64,000 nt of DNA from Mesorhizobium sp. M00.F.Ca.ET.216.01.1.1 (lineage in GTDB: Bacteria > Pseudomonadota > Alphaproteobacteria > Rhizobiales > Rhizobiaceae): assembly GCF_004010325.2 (NCBI RefSeq), contig NZ_SADR02000019.1, positions 1 through 64,000 of the forward strand, read 5' to 3'. The notes under the pieces are model-generated. The model searched no databases, was not told where the DNA came from, and saw only the letters and a list, made by a program, of their open reading frames with translations. Shown here piece after piece: positions 1-7,527 of the stretch (its first letter is position 1; the number at the start of each line of letters is the position of its first letter). A program made the position numbers and the translations under genes.

Positions 1-144
1 ATGCCGAACAAGACGATCGCGTATGATCTGGGGATCAGTCCGCGCACGGTCGAGATCCACCGCGCCAATGTCATGAGTAAGATGGGCGCGAGCAGCCTGT
101 CGCACCTCGTGCGTATGGCGTTGATCGCCGGATCCAAGGGTTGA
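1..144 (+). CDS. fixJ: FixJ-type response regulator, C-terminal DNA-binding end (partial)
   Basis: The first 47 codons form an open frame ending in TGA at 142-144 and encode a LuxR/FixJ helix-turn-helix: the stretch NKTIAYDLGISPRTVEIHRA followed by NVMSKM and HLVRMAL closely resembles the FixJ C-terminus. The receiver domain lies outside the window, so the ATG at position 1 is probably internal. FixJ normally acts with the oxygen sensor kinase FixL to switch on fixK at low oxygen. That fits the many FixK-type boxes and the fixK-like gene downstream. Family assignment is strong; orthology to symbiotic FixJ is inferred. Confidence 0.85.
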   Translation: MPNKTIAYDLGISPRTVEIHRANVMSKMGASSLSHLVRMALIAGSKG

Positions 145-150
145 CCTATA

Positions 151-240
151 TCGCCAAAGCGTGCGGCGGTTTTCGGATATATCTACAAAAAACAGGAACT
201 TGACTTAAAGCGCATCGCATGAAGCGGTTCAAAACGCGAC
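151..240. repeat. Rhizobial intergenic repeat, copy 1
   Basis: This stretch resembles 1369-1472: both contain a GCGGTTTT-like segment, a short A-rich spacer, then CTTAAAGCGC followed by GTT-containing sequence running into ACGCG. Such elements are frequent between genes in rhizobial genomes. The hairpin arms are degraded in this copy. Confidence 0.5.
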
Positions 241-246
241 GTCCTA

Positions 247-471
247 TTAAGGCAGGTCGCGGAGGGACTCTCCAATGTTTGCCGGTGCCGTCCCGGACTC
301 CCAGTCGCGCCAGTGGGTCGGGTGGATGTCGACACGTGCATCGGTGGCGGCATTCCTCCAGCCTTCTCCCCCTCTCACACAAGGAAATATAAGCGCAGTT
401 TGGCCATCCTCGTCGAAGACGGCGAGTTCGAGGTTGCGCCCAAAAGGAGCGGTTGAGATTGGCTTCCACAT
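247..471 (-). CDS. Small conserved hypothetical protein (74 aa)
   Basis: A compact soluble protein beginning MWKPISTAPF with a central DEDGQ segment and ending near THWRDWESG. The MWKPISTAPF start followed by an acidic strand is a pattern I recognise from small uncharacterised rhizobial proteins; no function is known to me. The gene has no Shine-Dalgarno sequence: the bases before the ATG are AT-rich (CATTAAAAT). A near-perfect FNR/FixK box at 506-519 is centred 41.5 bp from the ATG, so the transcript may be leaderless (inference). Orientation is opposite to the lipoyl-like gene at 666. Confidence 0.6.
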   Translation of the reverse strand: MWKPISTAPFGRNLELAVFDEDGQTALIFPCVRGGEGWRNAATDARVDIHPTHWRDWESGTAPANIGESLRDLP

Positions 472-505
472 ATTTTAATGGTCGGCGCAAGTGCTAGGCC
501 GCGCC

Positions 506-519
506 TTGATTTGAATCAT
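506..519 (-). promoter_or_regulatory. FNR/FixK-type box (one mismatch)
   Basis: TTGATTTGAATCAT matches TTGAT-N4-ATCAA except for the last base. It lies 35 bp upstream of the minus-strand gene starting at 471. Confidence 0.5.
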
Positions 520-601
520 TTTTTGAAAATGCTCGACGCAGGATCCCGCTGAGACACATGCGGTGGATGCTTTCGCTTCTTTGCCCGGAAGGCTCAGCTC
601 C

Positions 602-615
602 TTGATCGTGATCAA
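602..615 (+). promoter_or_regulatory. FNR/FixK-type box
   Basis: TTGATCGTGATCAA is a perfect TTGAT-N4-ATCAA palindrome. Its centre is 57.5 bp before the ATG at 666. A class II promoter (box at -41.5) would start the mRNA near 650, just ahead of the AAAGGAG Shine-Dalgarno. Confidence 0.75.
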
Positions 616-665
616 TGAGCGCCCTCGCGAGCCGCGTATAGTTTCGATCGCAAAGGAGAATTGCG

Positions 666-920
666 ATGCAGGATATCAAGGTCGATGCAGCGCTATGGGC
701 ATCCAGCATGGTGCCCGAAGGCATTGTGGAGAGATGGTTCATTGCCAGCGGCGCCGTGATCCGCGTTGGCGAACGAATAGCGGAAGTTCGAATTGAAGAC
801 GCACTGCATGAGATCGTCGCCCCGGCAAGCGGACGCGCGACCATTGTCGCCGACGCGAACGCCGTGATCGAACCCGGTTCGGTACTGGCGACTGTGACCG
901 ATATCGGGCAACCCGGCTGA
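666..920 (+). CDS. Lipoyl/biotinyl-like domain protein lacking the acceptor lysine (84 aa)
   Basis: The protein is a single stand-alone biotinyl/lipoyl-type beta-barrel: a segment GAVIRVGERIAEVRIEDALH is followed by EIVAPASG, the usual hairpin region. In lipoyl domains this hairpin carries D-K-A with the modified lysine; here it reads E-D-A-L-H-E. The only lysine in the whole protein is K5, so classical lipoylation or biotinylation is not possible. A strong AAAGGAG lies upstream and a perfect FixK box at 602-615. The next gene (972) follows after 51 bp and may be co-transcribed. A decayed partial copy of this gene is at about 32887-32990. Role unknown; a structural or carrier role at low oxygen is only a guess. 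Confidence 0.75.
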   Translation: MQDIKVDAALWASSMVPEGIVERWFIASGAVIRVGERIAEVRIEDALHEIVAPASGRATIVADANAVIEPGSVLATVTDIGQPG

Positions 921-971
921 CCGGGACAACGATCTGCCTGCACCTCAACAACAATTTCGAGGAAATATCAT

Positions 972-1358
972 ATGCTCACCCGCCATGCGGTCGCTTGGCT
1001 CGACCATCGCGAAGCCAAGGTCTTCTTCTTCGATCGCGATGAGGCTGAAAGCGTGAGACTTGCGACCGCGCTCACGCATCGCCAGACTCACAACAAGGCG
1101 GGAACCATGGAGGGGAAGCGTGCACAGGAAGACCAGTCCTTCTACCACGACGTCGTCGGCGCCTTGCGGCCGGCAAGGGAATGGCTGATCGTGGGACCGG
1201 GCTCGGCCAAGGACGAGCTGGTCAAGCATATCCGCAGCCACCACCCGCAGCTGAAGGACCGCATCGTTGGCATTGAACCCGCGGATCACCCGACGGAAGC
1301 GCAGATCGTGGCGCACGCACGGAAATTCTTCCGCGCCGCCGACCGCATGTTGCCGTAA
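972..1358 (+). CDS. Conserved protein of the bacterial eRF1-like ('translational machinery') group, 128 aa
   Basis: The N-terminus HAVAWLDHREAKVFFFD matches the A-V/W-x-D-H-x-E-A-K/R-x-F signature of small bacterial proteins related to archaeo-eukaryotic release-factor domains, which are often annotated translational machinery protein. A histidine-rich middle (THRQTHNK) and a final segment EAQIVAHARKFFRAADRM complete it. AGGAAATATC precedes the ATG at a usable distance. It follows the lipoyl-like gene in the same direction with no visible promoter of its own, so it probably belongs to the same FixK-driven unit. Molecular function is unproven for the group. Confidence 0.6.
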   Translation: MLTRHAVAWLDHREAKVFFFDRDEAESVRLATALTHRQTHNKAGTMEGKRAQEDQSFYHDVVGALRPAREWLIVGPGSAKDELVKHIRSHHPQLKDRIVGIEPADHPTEAQIVAHARKFFRAADRMLP

Positions 1359-1368
1359 AGCACGTTAA

Positions 1369-1472
1369 TGCATATCGCCCAAAAATGCGCAGCGGTTTTG
1401 CGATAACGACATGCATGAAACAAGGACTTAAAGCGCGTCGAATGAGGCCGGTTAAACGCCACGCGCTTTAGG
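1369..1472. repeat. Rhizobial intergenic repeat with hairpin, copy 2
   Basis: Contains GCAGCGGTTTTGCG, a spacer, then TAAAGCGCGT (1429-1438) pairing perfectly with ACGCGCTTTA (1461-1470). It resembles 151-240. The stem may also act as a transcript end after the gene at 972-1358. Confidence 0.6.
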
Positions 1473-1510
1473 AGCGGAACTCAACAAGACAGCCGAGACC
1501 GTCGCAACGA

Positions 1511-1640
1511 TCACGGCTGTTGCAGGCTTTCAATATAGGCGAGGATCGCCTCGATCTGATCCGGGCTGGCAACCACTCTGGCATATCCGGGTGGCCGGTC
1601 GAAATACCCTCGGCGATGGCCTCCTCGAGATCAGTGGCGC
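1511..1640 (-). pseudogene. Cytochrome c C-terminal remnant
   Basis: On the minus strand one frame reads EEAIAEGISTGHPDMPEW, the haem-distal Met-ligand region common in small class I c-type cytochromes. Then a different frame gives PDQIEAILAYIESLQQP and a stop at 1511, the usual C-terminal helix. The join needs a frameshift near 1572. No CxxCH segment is visible upstream on this strand, so only the last third survives. Confidence 0.6.
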
Positions 1641-1772
1641 GCGCAACGAACCGTTTGGATCAAAGCCCTTTTCGGCCATACCGGCTAGCTGTAGCGCGAG
1701 GTTTGGGCGAATGCGTTTTCCGATGTGCTCGCCTTGCATTGCGAATTTGCAGCCCGGCCAATGGAGAACTTG

Positions 1773-2159
1773 ATGAGCTATTATTTCAGCAGGACCATCG
1801 ACATGCCGTTCGACGCGGCGGTCCGCCACGTGACCGAAAATCTCGCAAACAAAGGTTTCGGCATCCTGACGTCGATCGATGTCCAGAAGACGATGAAGGC
1901 CAAGCTTGGCGCCGACTTCAAGCCATACGTCATCCTCGGCGCATGCAATCCACATTTCGCTTGGCGCGCGCTGCAGACCGAGGACAAGATCGGAACAATG
2001 CTGCCCTGCAATGTGATCGTAACGGAGGTCGCGCCCGGAAAGGTGGAGGTAGCGGCCGTCGATCCAGTCGCGTCGATGGGGGCGATCGACAACCGGAGCC
2101 TTGCCGAGGTTGCGAAAGATGTGCGGCTGCTGCTGCAGGAAATGGTCGGCGAACTCTGA
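1773..2159 (+). CDS. DUF302 family protein (128 aa)
   Basis: The protein begins MSYYFSRTIDMPFDAAVRHV and contains GFGILTSIDVQKTMKAKLGA, then YVILGACNPHFAWRALQTED. These are the hallmarks of DUF302 proteins, which include the conserved GACNP segment. The start at 1773 is preferred over an upstream in-frame ATG (1761) because GGAGAACT precedes it. Only 33 bp separate it from the P-type ATPase at 2193, suggesting one operon; DUF302 proteins often accompany metal or redox stress genes. The biochemical role is not established. Confidence 0.8.
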   Translation: MSYYFSRTIDMPFDAAVRHVTENLANKGFGILTSIDVQKTMKAKLGADFKPYVILGACNPHFAWRALQTEDKIGTMLPCNVIVTEVAPGKVEVAAVDPVASMGAIDNRSLAEVAKDVRLLLQEMVGEL

Positions 2160-2192
2160 CGGCAAGCAACCGTCAAGGTCGAGGAGCGGCAC

Positions 2193-4046
2193 ATGAACGA
2201 GTCGATCCTGCGGCGTGCACTCCTGGCCATCGCCGTACTGGGCCTGGTCGTTGGGATCGGGATTTGGCGAACTGGCTTCGGACCGATCGAGGCAGGCGTG
2301 ATCTGGACGGCGGCGACCTTGCCTGTCGTGGCGGCGCTCGCCATTTCCATGTTGCGCGATTTCTGGATCGGCCGCGTCGGCGTCGATGCGATTGCGCTGG
2401 TTTCAATGTCCGCGGCACTGCTCCTTGGCCAGCCCCTGGCGGCCGTGGTAGTCGCGATCATGTATGCCGGCGGCACTGTGCTCGAGGATTTTGCTCGCGG
2501 CCGGGCGGAGCGGAATTTGAGGGCCTTGACCGACCGGGCGCCTCGTTTCGCGCATCGCAAGTCGGCGCAAGGGACAGCCACGATTTTCGTGGACCAGGTT
2601 GCGGTCGGCGACGAGCTTCTGGTGCGTGCCGGCGAGCTGCTGCCCGTCGATGGAGTCCTGCTCGACGCTTCGGCCTCGCTCGATGAATCCGCGGTGACAG
2701 GCGAGCCGCTGCCGGAACGGCGAAGCGCGGGCGACATGCTGCGCAGCGGCACCCTCAATGCCGGTGAGCCCTTCAGCATGCGCGCTTCGGCCCTGGCGGA
2801 ACAGAGTACCTATGCAGCCATCGTGCGCATGGTCGCGGCGGCACAGACCGCGAAAGCCCCATTCATCCGCGTGGCCGACCGCTTTGCCTTGCTGCTGCTG
2901 CCGGCCACCTTGCTGGTCGCCGGCATTGCCTGGTACGTCTCGGACGATCCCGTCAGAGCCCTCGCCGTGCTGGTGGTCGCAACACCTTGCCCGCTCATCC
3001 TCGCTGCCCCTGTCGCTTTCATCGGCGGCGTGTCGCGGGCCGCGCGGGCCGGCATCCTGATGAAGGGCAGTGCGGCCCTGGAAGCCCTCGCGCAAGTCCG
3101 GACCGCGATCTTTGACAAGACAGGCACCTTGACCGTTGGTGGCGCCGCGCTCATCGAAATCGAAGCCGCGCCCGGCGATGACGCCGACCGCCTGTTGCGG
3201 CTGCTGGCGTCCCTGGAGCAGGCCTCGCATCATGTGCTCACCGACTCGATCATCCGGGCAGCTCGAGCGAGAAAGCTGATGCTCTCGCATCCTTGCGATG
3301 TTCGCGAGTATCGTGGGGCCGGCCTGAAAGGCCGGGTCGACAATATATCGATCGCGGCAGGATCACGAGGACTGGTGCTCGCCGACAAATCTCTGCCCCA
3401 CTGGGCAAGAAGCGGTGAAGAGCGGTACCGGGGCCAGCCGGTGCTCAGGGTTTTCGTAGCACTCGACGGGCGGCTGGCCGGCATATTCACCTTCGGGGAT
3501 GCGATCCGTGCGGATGCCTGCGAGGCACTTGGCAAACTGCGCTCGGTCGGAGTCGCGCGCACGGTCATGCTTACGGGCGACGACGATGCGGCGGCGAAAC
3601 GGGTTTCCACCTTGCTCGATCTCGATGCTGTCGTCGCCGATGCGACTCCGGCAAAAAAAGTCGCTACGGTCGAAGCAGAGAAAGCCCTGGCGCCAACGAT
3701 GATGATTGGCGACGGCATCAACGATGCCCCCGCACTTGCAACTGCAACGGTCGGTGTTGCCATGGGCGCGCGCGGCGCTACGGCCTCCTCGGAGGCTGCT
3801 GACGTTGTCGTGCTGACCGACAGGCTGCAACCGGTCGCCGAGGCGGTTGGGATTGCCCGACGAACCCGAACGATCGCATTGCAAAGCATCATTGTCGGGC
3901 TGGCGCTCTCGGCCATGGCGATGATTGCTGCCGCCATGGGGCAGATCACGCCGGTGGCGGGGGCATTGCTTCAGGAGGGCATCGACATAGCCGTTATCCT
4001 GAACGCGCTGCGCGCGCTCGGCGATGGACATTTCGAACGCGCATAA
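2193..4046 (+). CDS. P1B-type heavy-metal ATPase without N-terminal metal-binding domain (617 aa)
   Basis: A membrane pump that should export a transition metal using ATP. Visible motifs are the actuator TGEP (169-172), the membrane metal motif TPCPL (264-268), the phosphorylation site DKTGT (308-312) and the hinge GDGINDAPAL. There is no HMA domain or cysteine-rich N-terminus: the protein starts directly with transmembrane helices (about 8-25, 35-55, 64-95), making it short for P1B pumps. A TPC rather than CPC or SPC motif leaves the metal unassigned. Start ATG has GAGGAGCGGCAC upstream. DUF302 precedes it and a broken trxC follows. Confidence 0.85.
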   Translation: MNESILRRALLAIAVLGLVVGIGIWRTGFGPIEAGVIWTAATLPVVAALAISMLRDFWIGRVGVDAIALVSMSAALLLGQPLAAVVVAIMYAGGTVLEDFARGRAERNLRALTDRAPRFAHRKSAQGTATIFVDQVAVGDELLVRAGELLPVDGVLLDASASLDESAVTGEPLPERRSAGDMLRSGTLNAGEPFSMRASALAEQSTYAAIVRMVAAAQTAKAPFIRVADRFALLLLPATLLVAGIAWYVSDDPVRALAVLVVATPCPLILAAPVAFIGGVSRAARAGILMKGSAALEALAQVRTAIFDKTGTLTVGGAALIEIEAAPGDDADRLLRLLASLEQASHHVLTDSIIRAARARKLMLSHPCDVREYRGAGLKGRVDNISIAAGSRGLVLADKSLPHWARSGEERYRGQPVLRVFVALDGRLAGIFTFGDAIRADACEALGKLRSVGVARTVMLTGDDDAAAKRVSTLLDLDAVVADATPAKKVATVEAEKALAPTMMIGDGINDAPALATATVGVAMGARGATASSEAADVVVLTDRLQPVAEAVGIARRTRTIALQSIIVGLALSAMAMIAAAMGQITPVAGALLQEGIDIAVILNALRALGDGHFERA

Positions 4047-4061
4047 CTGAAAACAGGTTGA

Positions 4062-4518
4062 ATGGCCATGACACAGGAAATCTGGTGGTTTGCAGCAAAT
4101 GTGGCGGAGTCAACCGCCGGCCGCCAGCGCGAAATGCGGGGGTACGCGAAATGCGGCAAGTGCGGTGTGAGGCTGTTCTCGGGCCACCCGGAAGATGTCG
4201 ACGCAGAGATTTTCGATCGTCAGATCAGGCGAAGCAGCCTTCCCGTTGTCGTCGATATCTGGGCGCCGTCGTGCGGCCCCTGCAAGATGATGGCACCGGC
4301 CTATCAGACAGCGGCCAACGAACTGCCGCCGTATGTTCGCTTGATCAAACTCAATTCCGACAATGAGCAGGCTATCGCTGCAAGCCTCGGCATCCGCGGC
4401 ATCCCGACGATGATCCTGTTCCATGGCGGGCGTGAGCTTGCGCGCACACCCGGCGCGATGACCTCCTGCGCAGATCGTCAGGTGGGTTCGCGACCGTCTG
4501 CCGATGGCCACGGCCTGA
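4062..4518 (+). pseudogene. trxC: Thioredoxin 2 (TrxC) gene broken by frameshifts
   Basis: A full TrxC can be pieced together from three frames. MTQEI comes from the frame at 4068; a zinc-finger half VVCSKCGGVNRRPPAR from the frame at 4058; then KCGKCGVRLFSGHPEDVD and the active site WAPSCGPCKMMAP from the 4062 frame. The C-terminal AQIVRWVRDRLPMATA is in yet another frame ending at 4518. At least two shifts (near 4130 and 4465) are needed, plus probably one near 4084. The CGPC centre is intact, but no single frame encodes the protein. It follows the ATPase by 15 bp and was probably its operon partner. Confidence 0.75.
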
Positions 4519-4599
4519 AAGCCGCCACGCCATGGATCCGCTCATAGCCAGGCTCGGACTCCGCCCTGGCAATAGGCTTGCCTGTCGGACTGGAGCGCG

Positions 4600-5049
4600 G
4601 TGGCGGGAGCGGGATGCGCCTCGGCGCGTAATCCATTTGAATTGGGCCCGCTGCTGCTTTTTGCCCTGCTTTTCGCAATCGTTTCCACCGCCAGCGCTGC
4701 ATTGGCCGCTCAATTAGGCAGCAGCGGCTTGCTGGCGAGCTCGGCGATTGCAGGTACGTTCAAGGTCGATGTCTCGGTGCTTAGCGCACTTCGCCTGGTC
4801 CAGCATTCGGTCTCGATCGAGGCGGTCGGCCAGGCGGTGCTGGCGGCACTCGCGGCAAACGCGATCGGCCGCCTGTCGCTGGCGGTATTTTCCAGTCCGG
4901 TCAGGTTCTGGTTGCCGTTGGCCGGTATGATCGTGATTGCGGCGACCGCGGGGCTATTTTGCCATGCCGTTGCCCAGGCCCTGACGGTGCCTGAGCCCGC
5001 AAGCTTCTTTGACGCGGATCAAAGGCCAAATCCGGTCGTCGCGTTATGA
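4600..5049 (+). pseudogene. C-terminal fragment of a DUF4010/MgtC-type membrane protein
   Basis: The frame encodes NPFELGPLLLFALLFAIVST followed by three or four hydrophobic helices, resembling the C-terminal half of DUF4010-containing MgtC/SapB-family proteins. Full-length members are around 400 residues; here no upstream part is found because sequence before about 4600 belongs to the trxC remnant. I read it as a truncated relic. Its last bases contain the FNR box at 5009-5022, which serves the next gene. Confidence 0.6.
5009..5022 (+). promoter_or_regulatory. FNR/FixK-type box
   Basis: TTGACGCGGATCAA, a TTGA-N6-TCAA palindrome. The centre is 55.5 bp before the ATG at 5071, leaving room for the AAAGGAG ribosome site. 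Confidence 0.75.
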
Positions 5050-5070
5050 ACTGCCTCAAAGGAGTTCACC

Positions 5071-5457
5071 ATGACCAGTTTGCAGGAGCTTACCCCAAAA
5101 TTCAGGCATATCCGCCTGCTGCTTGCCCGCGAGAAAGGCCACCCGGAGGGAGACCGCGAGGAGGGCTACGACGTGCTCGCTCCGCTAACCAACGAAAGCC
5201 GGATCGATGCGGACGAGTGGAAATCACATCGGGCCTCCTGCCGTGTTCGCCGCTTTCGCATGGGCGAGGAAGATCGGATCGGCCGGTTGCGGCGCAAGCC
5301 AGGCGGGCAATGGTATTTCGACTATGCCGAAGGCGATCGCGACGACGAAATTGGTTTCCATCTTGGCGAAGAACGCTTCGTGACTGGCGAATATGTTTCG
5401 ATCGAGCGTAACGGAGCCATGCACACCTATCAGGTGGCACGGGTCGAACAGCCTTAG
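5071..5457 (+). CDS. Conserved hypothetical protein under a FixK-type box (128 aa)
   Basis: A hydrophilic, charged protein starting MTSLQELTPKFRHIRLLLAR with a centre RVRRFRMGEEDRIGRLRRKP and an acidic C-terminal half (FDYAEGDRDDEIGFHLGEER). No signal peptide, membrane helix or catalytic motif is visible. AAAGGAGTTCACC precedes the ATG and a perfect FNR box lies upstream, so expression at low oxygen is likely. An IS5 fragment begins directly after the stop. I do not recognise a characterised family. Confidence 0.7.
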   Translation: MTSLQELTPKFRHIRLLLAREKGHPEGDREEGYDVLAPLTNESRIDADEWKSHRASCRVRRFRMGEEDRIGRLRRKPGGQWYFDYAEGDRDDEIGFHLGEERFVTGEYVSIERNGAMHTYQVARVEQP

Positions 5458-5458
5458 G

Positions 5459-5885
5459 TTGAGGACTCATCCAGATCCAGGATGAAATGATTGCAGCGAG
5501 AGCCAGGGCTGAGAGGTAATTCTGTACATGGTGATCGTATCGTGTTGCGATGCGGCGCCAGTTCTTGAGCTTGCAGAACATGGGCTCGATGAGGTTTCGT
5601 CGGCGATATGCCTTGTGATCGAGCGGATAGGGCGTACGCCGTGCGGCGGTTGATGGAATGACCGCCTTCATCCTGGCCCGCTTCAGCCAATTGCGCAGAC
5701 TGTCCGCATCATAGGCTTTGTCGGCCAGTAGCCTTTTGGACTTGGCCACCATGCCGATCAAGGGAATGGCCATGGTGATGTCGGCGATGTTGCCCGGCGT
5801 CAGCGCGAAAGCGACCGGTCGGCCGCGATAATCGGCCAAAGCATGGATTTTGCTCGTTCTTCCACCACGCGAGCGGCCAATCGCT
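5459..5885 (-). mobile_element. IS5-family transposase, 3' fragment
   Basis: Minus-strand reading gives AIGRSRGGRTSKIHALADYR, then LLADKAYDADSLRNWLKRA, RRNLIEPMFCKLKNWRRIAT and RYDHHVQNYLSALALAAII: the catalytic DDE core and C-terminus of an IS5/IS427-type transposase. The N-terminal half is missing at about 5885, where the sequence switches to an MFS gene fragment. The other end lies immediately after the stop of the gene at 5071-5457. The element is not functional. Confidence 0.85.
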
Positions 5886-6295
5886 TCGCGGCGAGGCTGC
5901 TTGTGGCTCCTGCCTTCCTGGTGATGGCGATCGGTCTGGCAATTGTTCCGGCAATTGCCGGGCTCACGGAAATGCCGTTTGCGGTTTCCGTTGTTTCGGC
6001 TTCGGCCGGGGTGATCAGCCCGCTGCTCGCCTACTGGGTGTCGCGCATCGGCGTACGAAGCCAAGGTATGGAACTCGGCATGCAGTCGGCGGCGGTCAGC
6101 CTCGGGCTGTCAGTGGGCTCGGCGGCCGCCGGCCTGCTGTTCGGTTCCCACCGTCTGGAAGGCGCCGCCTTCCTCGTCGCTGCCGCTGCCATGGGTCTCG
6201 CCGCGATCGCAAGCCTGAAGCTGCTGCTGTCATTGGCGCCCGCGCATCACGAAGCGCGGCCGGCCCCTGCTGACGAAACGGACGCAGCAGTTTGA
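5886..6295 (+). pseudogene. MFS transporter C-terminal fragment
   Basis: From the IS5 junction a frame with alternating hydrophobic helices (APAFLVMAIGLAIVPAIAGL, SVVSASAGVISPLLAYWVS, SVGSAAAGLLFGS, AAFLVAAAAMGLAAIASLKL) runs to a stop at 6295. It matches the last four or so helices of a major facilitator transporter; a full protein has 12 helices and about 400 residues. The upstream part was lost at the IS junction, so this is a relic with unknown substrate. Confidence 0.65.
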
Positions 6296-6356
6296 TCCAC
6301 GTCATTGCGAGTGCAGCTGCCAAGGTGTGAAATATAAAAAATAGGAGATCGCATCG

Positions 6357-6803
6357 ATGCTGGTCCGCACGCTCTCCAATTTGGAATGCACGAAGTTACT
6401 GGCGGCTAATCGCGTCGGCCATTTGGCATGCGCGAAGGACGGACAACCCTACGTCGTGTGCTTCAACTACGCCTACGCCGATAATCACCTCTATGCGTTC
6501 TCCTTGCCGGGCAAGAAGATCGACTGGATGCGGGCCAATCCCCTGGTGTGCGCCCAGATCGACGAACACACCCAGGGACGCGGATGGAGAAGCGTGATTG
6601 TCGACGGCCGCTTTGAAGAACTGCCTGACCGGATCGGCCACAAGGTTCAGCGCGACCATGCGTGGTCAGTGTTGAGCAAGCACACGGACTGGTGGGAGCC
6701 TGGTGCGCTCAAGCCTGTCATGCCTCCCGTGTCAGATAGCTTGCCGCAGGTTTTTTTCCGGATCCTCATCGAGCAGGTGTCGGGCCGGGAAGCAAGCGAA
6801 TAG
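6357..6803 (+). CDS. Pyridoxamine-5'-phosphate oxidase-like flavin-nucleotide-binding protein (148 aa)
   Basis: The fold is the split-barrel FMN-binding family: LLAANRVGHLACAKDGQPYV, FNYAYADNHLYAFSLPGKKI, then NPLVCAQIDE and W-R-SVIVDGRFEEL are the usual strands of PPOX-type proteins. Members bind FMN, F420 or haem; the substrate cannot be told here. AGGAGATCGCATCG precedes the ATG. It stands alone between the MFS relic and a gene-free stretch. A second, different PPOX-like protein is encoded at 11644-12162. Confidence 0.75.
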   Translation: MLVRTLSNLECTKLLAANRVGHLACAKDGQPYVVCFNYAYADNHLYAFSLPGKKIDWMRANPLVCAQIDEHTQGRGWRSVIVDGRFEELPDRIGHKVQRDHAWSVLSKHTDWWEPGALKPVMPPVSDSLPQVFFRILIEQVSGREASE

Positions 6804-7177
6804 GCTGTTTCCACCGTTCGATGCATGCGCCGAACGGCCAGTGGCGGACCGGCAGTAGATTGCGCCATCACGATCGGCAGTAATTGATCCTCGAGCATCA
6901 TCATCCTGCCCTTTCTTATCCCAGTGCGCGCCCATGTCACAGCAGCGCGGGTCGAAAGGCAGTGCCGATTCCGAAAAGCTGATAGGGAAGATGGCGGCGA
7001 TGGTGGTTTTGCCGTCGATGCGGCGTCGATGCGCATCAATTCGGATTGAGGATGACCCTCGTGGTCCCCGATCGCGAACGGGATGCGAGTGACCTATGGC
7101 AAGGGAGAAGCTCTCTGAATCGGGCTCAGCCCGCTTTCGACGGGCCAAGCCCACGCCCAACTCACGCAAGTTTCTCT
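6804..7177. other. Gene-poor gap
   Basis: I see no convincing gene. The stretch holds TCGATGCGCATCAA at 7026-7039, one base away from a FixK box, with no obvious target start nearby on either strand. Open frames here overlap the neighbours and lack recognisable protein features. Confidence 0.4.
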
Positions 7178-7525
7178 CTACTTGCCCTGGATGAGGTCCA
7201 TTACAGGCGGGAAGGTCAGCAGTACACCCACTGCCAACAAGGCGAAGGATACAGAAACGACCTTTCCCATTTCCACGTTCTTTCCGCTCCACCTGCGCGA
7301 AAGGACAAACCAGGCAACCAACCAGACGATGACTGCGCTGGTCGAGACGCCGGACAGGCCACCGGTTGGCTTGTAGAACGTGAAGAAGTGGTTGAGTGAT
7401 GTAAACGCATCGCCGGCTAAGGCGAATATCCCCATCGCGGCAGATCCAATCCCCGCGGCCAGGATGGCGGCCGCACCGGGACCATTGGGAATCTCGTCAG
7501 TCTTGATAGGCGTGATATTGGCCAT
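7178..7525 (-). CDS. Small membrane protein, second gene of a FixK-linked pair (115 aa)
   Basis: About three hydrophobic helices are visible: GPGAAAILAAGIGSAAMGIF, VSTSAVIVWLVAWFVL and VVSVSFALLAVGVLLTFPPV, with a short aromatic segment (NHFFTFYKP) between the first two. The gene starts 2 bp after the stop of the upstream membrane gene (7528-8106), so the pair is surely co-transcribed. I do not recognise a named family. Co-expression suggests the two products form one inner-membrane complex, perhaps respiratory or redox-related; that is inference. Confidence 0.7.
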   Translation of the reverse strand: MANITPIKTDEIPNGPGAAAILAAGIGSAAMGIFALAGDAFTSLNHFFTFYKPTGGLSGVSTSAVIVWLVAWFVLSRRWSGKNVEMGKVVSVSFALLAVGVLLTFPPVMDLIQGK

Positions 7526-7527
7526 GA

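Noticed and set aside
1520..2686. 388-aa plus-strand frame overlapping DUF302 and the P-type ATPase
   Set aside because: Arginine-rich translation without motifs; both real genes read in another frame with good ribosome sites.
1781..2779. 332-aa minus-strand frame
   Set aside because: Antisense to DUF302 and the ATPase with a Ser/Arg-rich composition typical of shadow frames.
5102..6064. Single 320-aa minus-strand ORF
   Set aside because: Only the part from about 5459 to 5885 is transposase; the flanks are antisense to the hypothetical gene and the MFS relic.
7026..7039. TCGATGCGCATCAA as a fifteenth FixK box
   Set aside because: One mismatch in a key half-site base and no gene start at a suitable distance.
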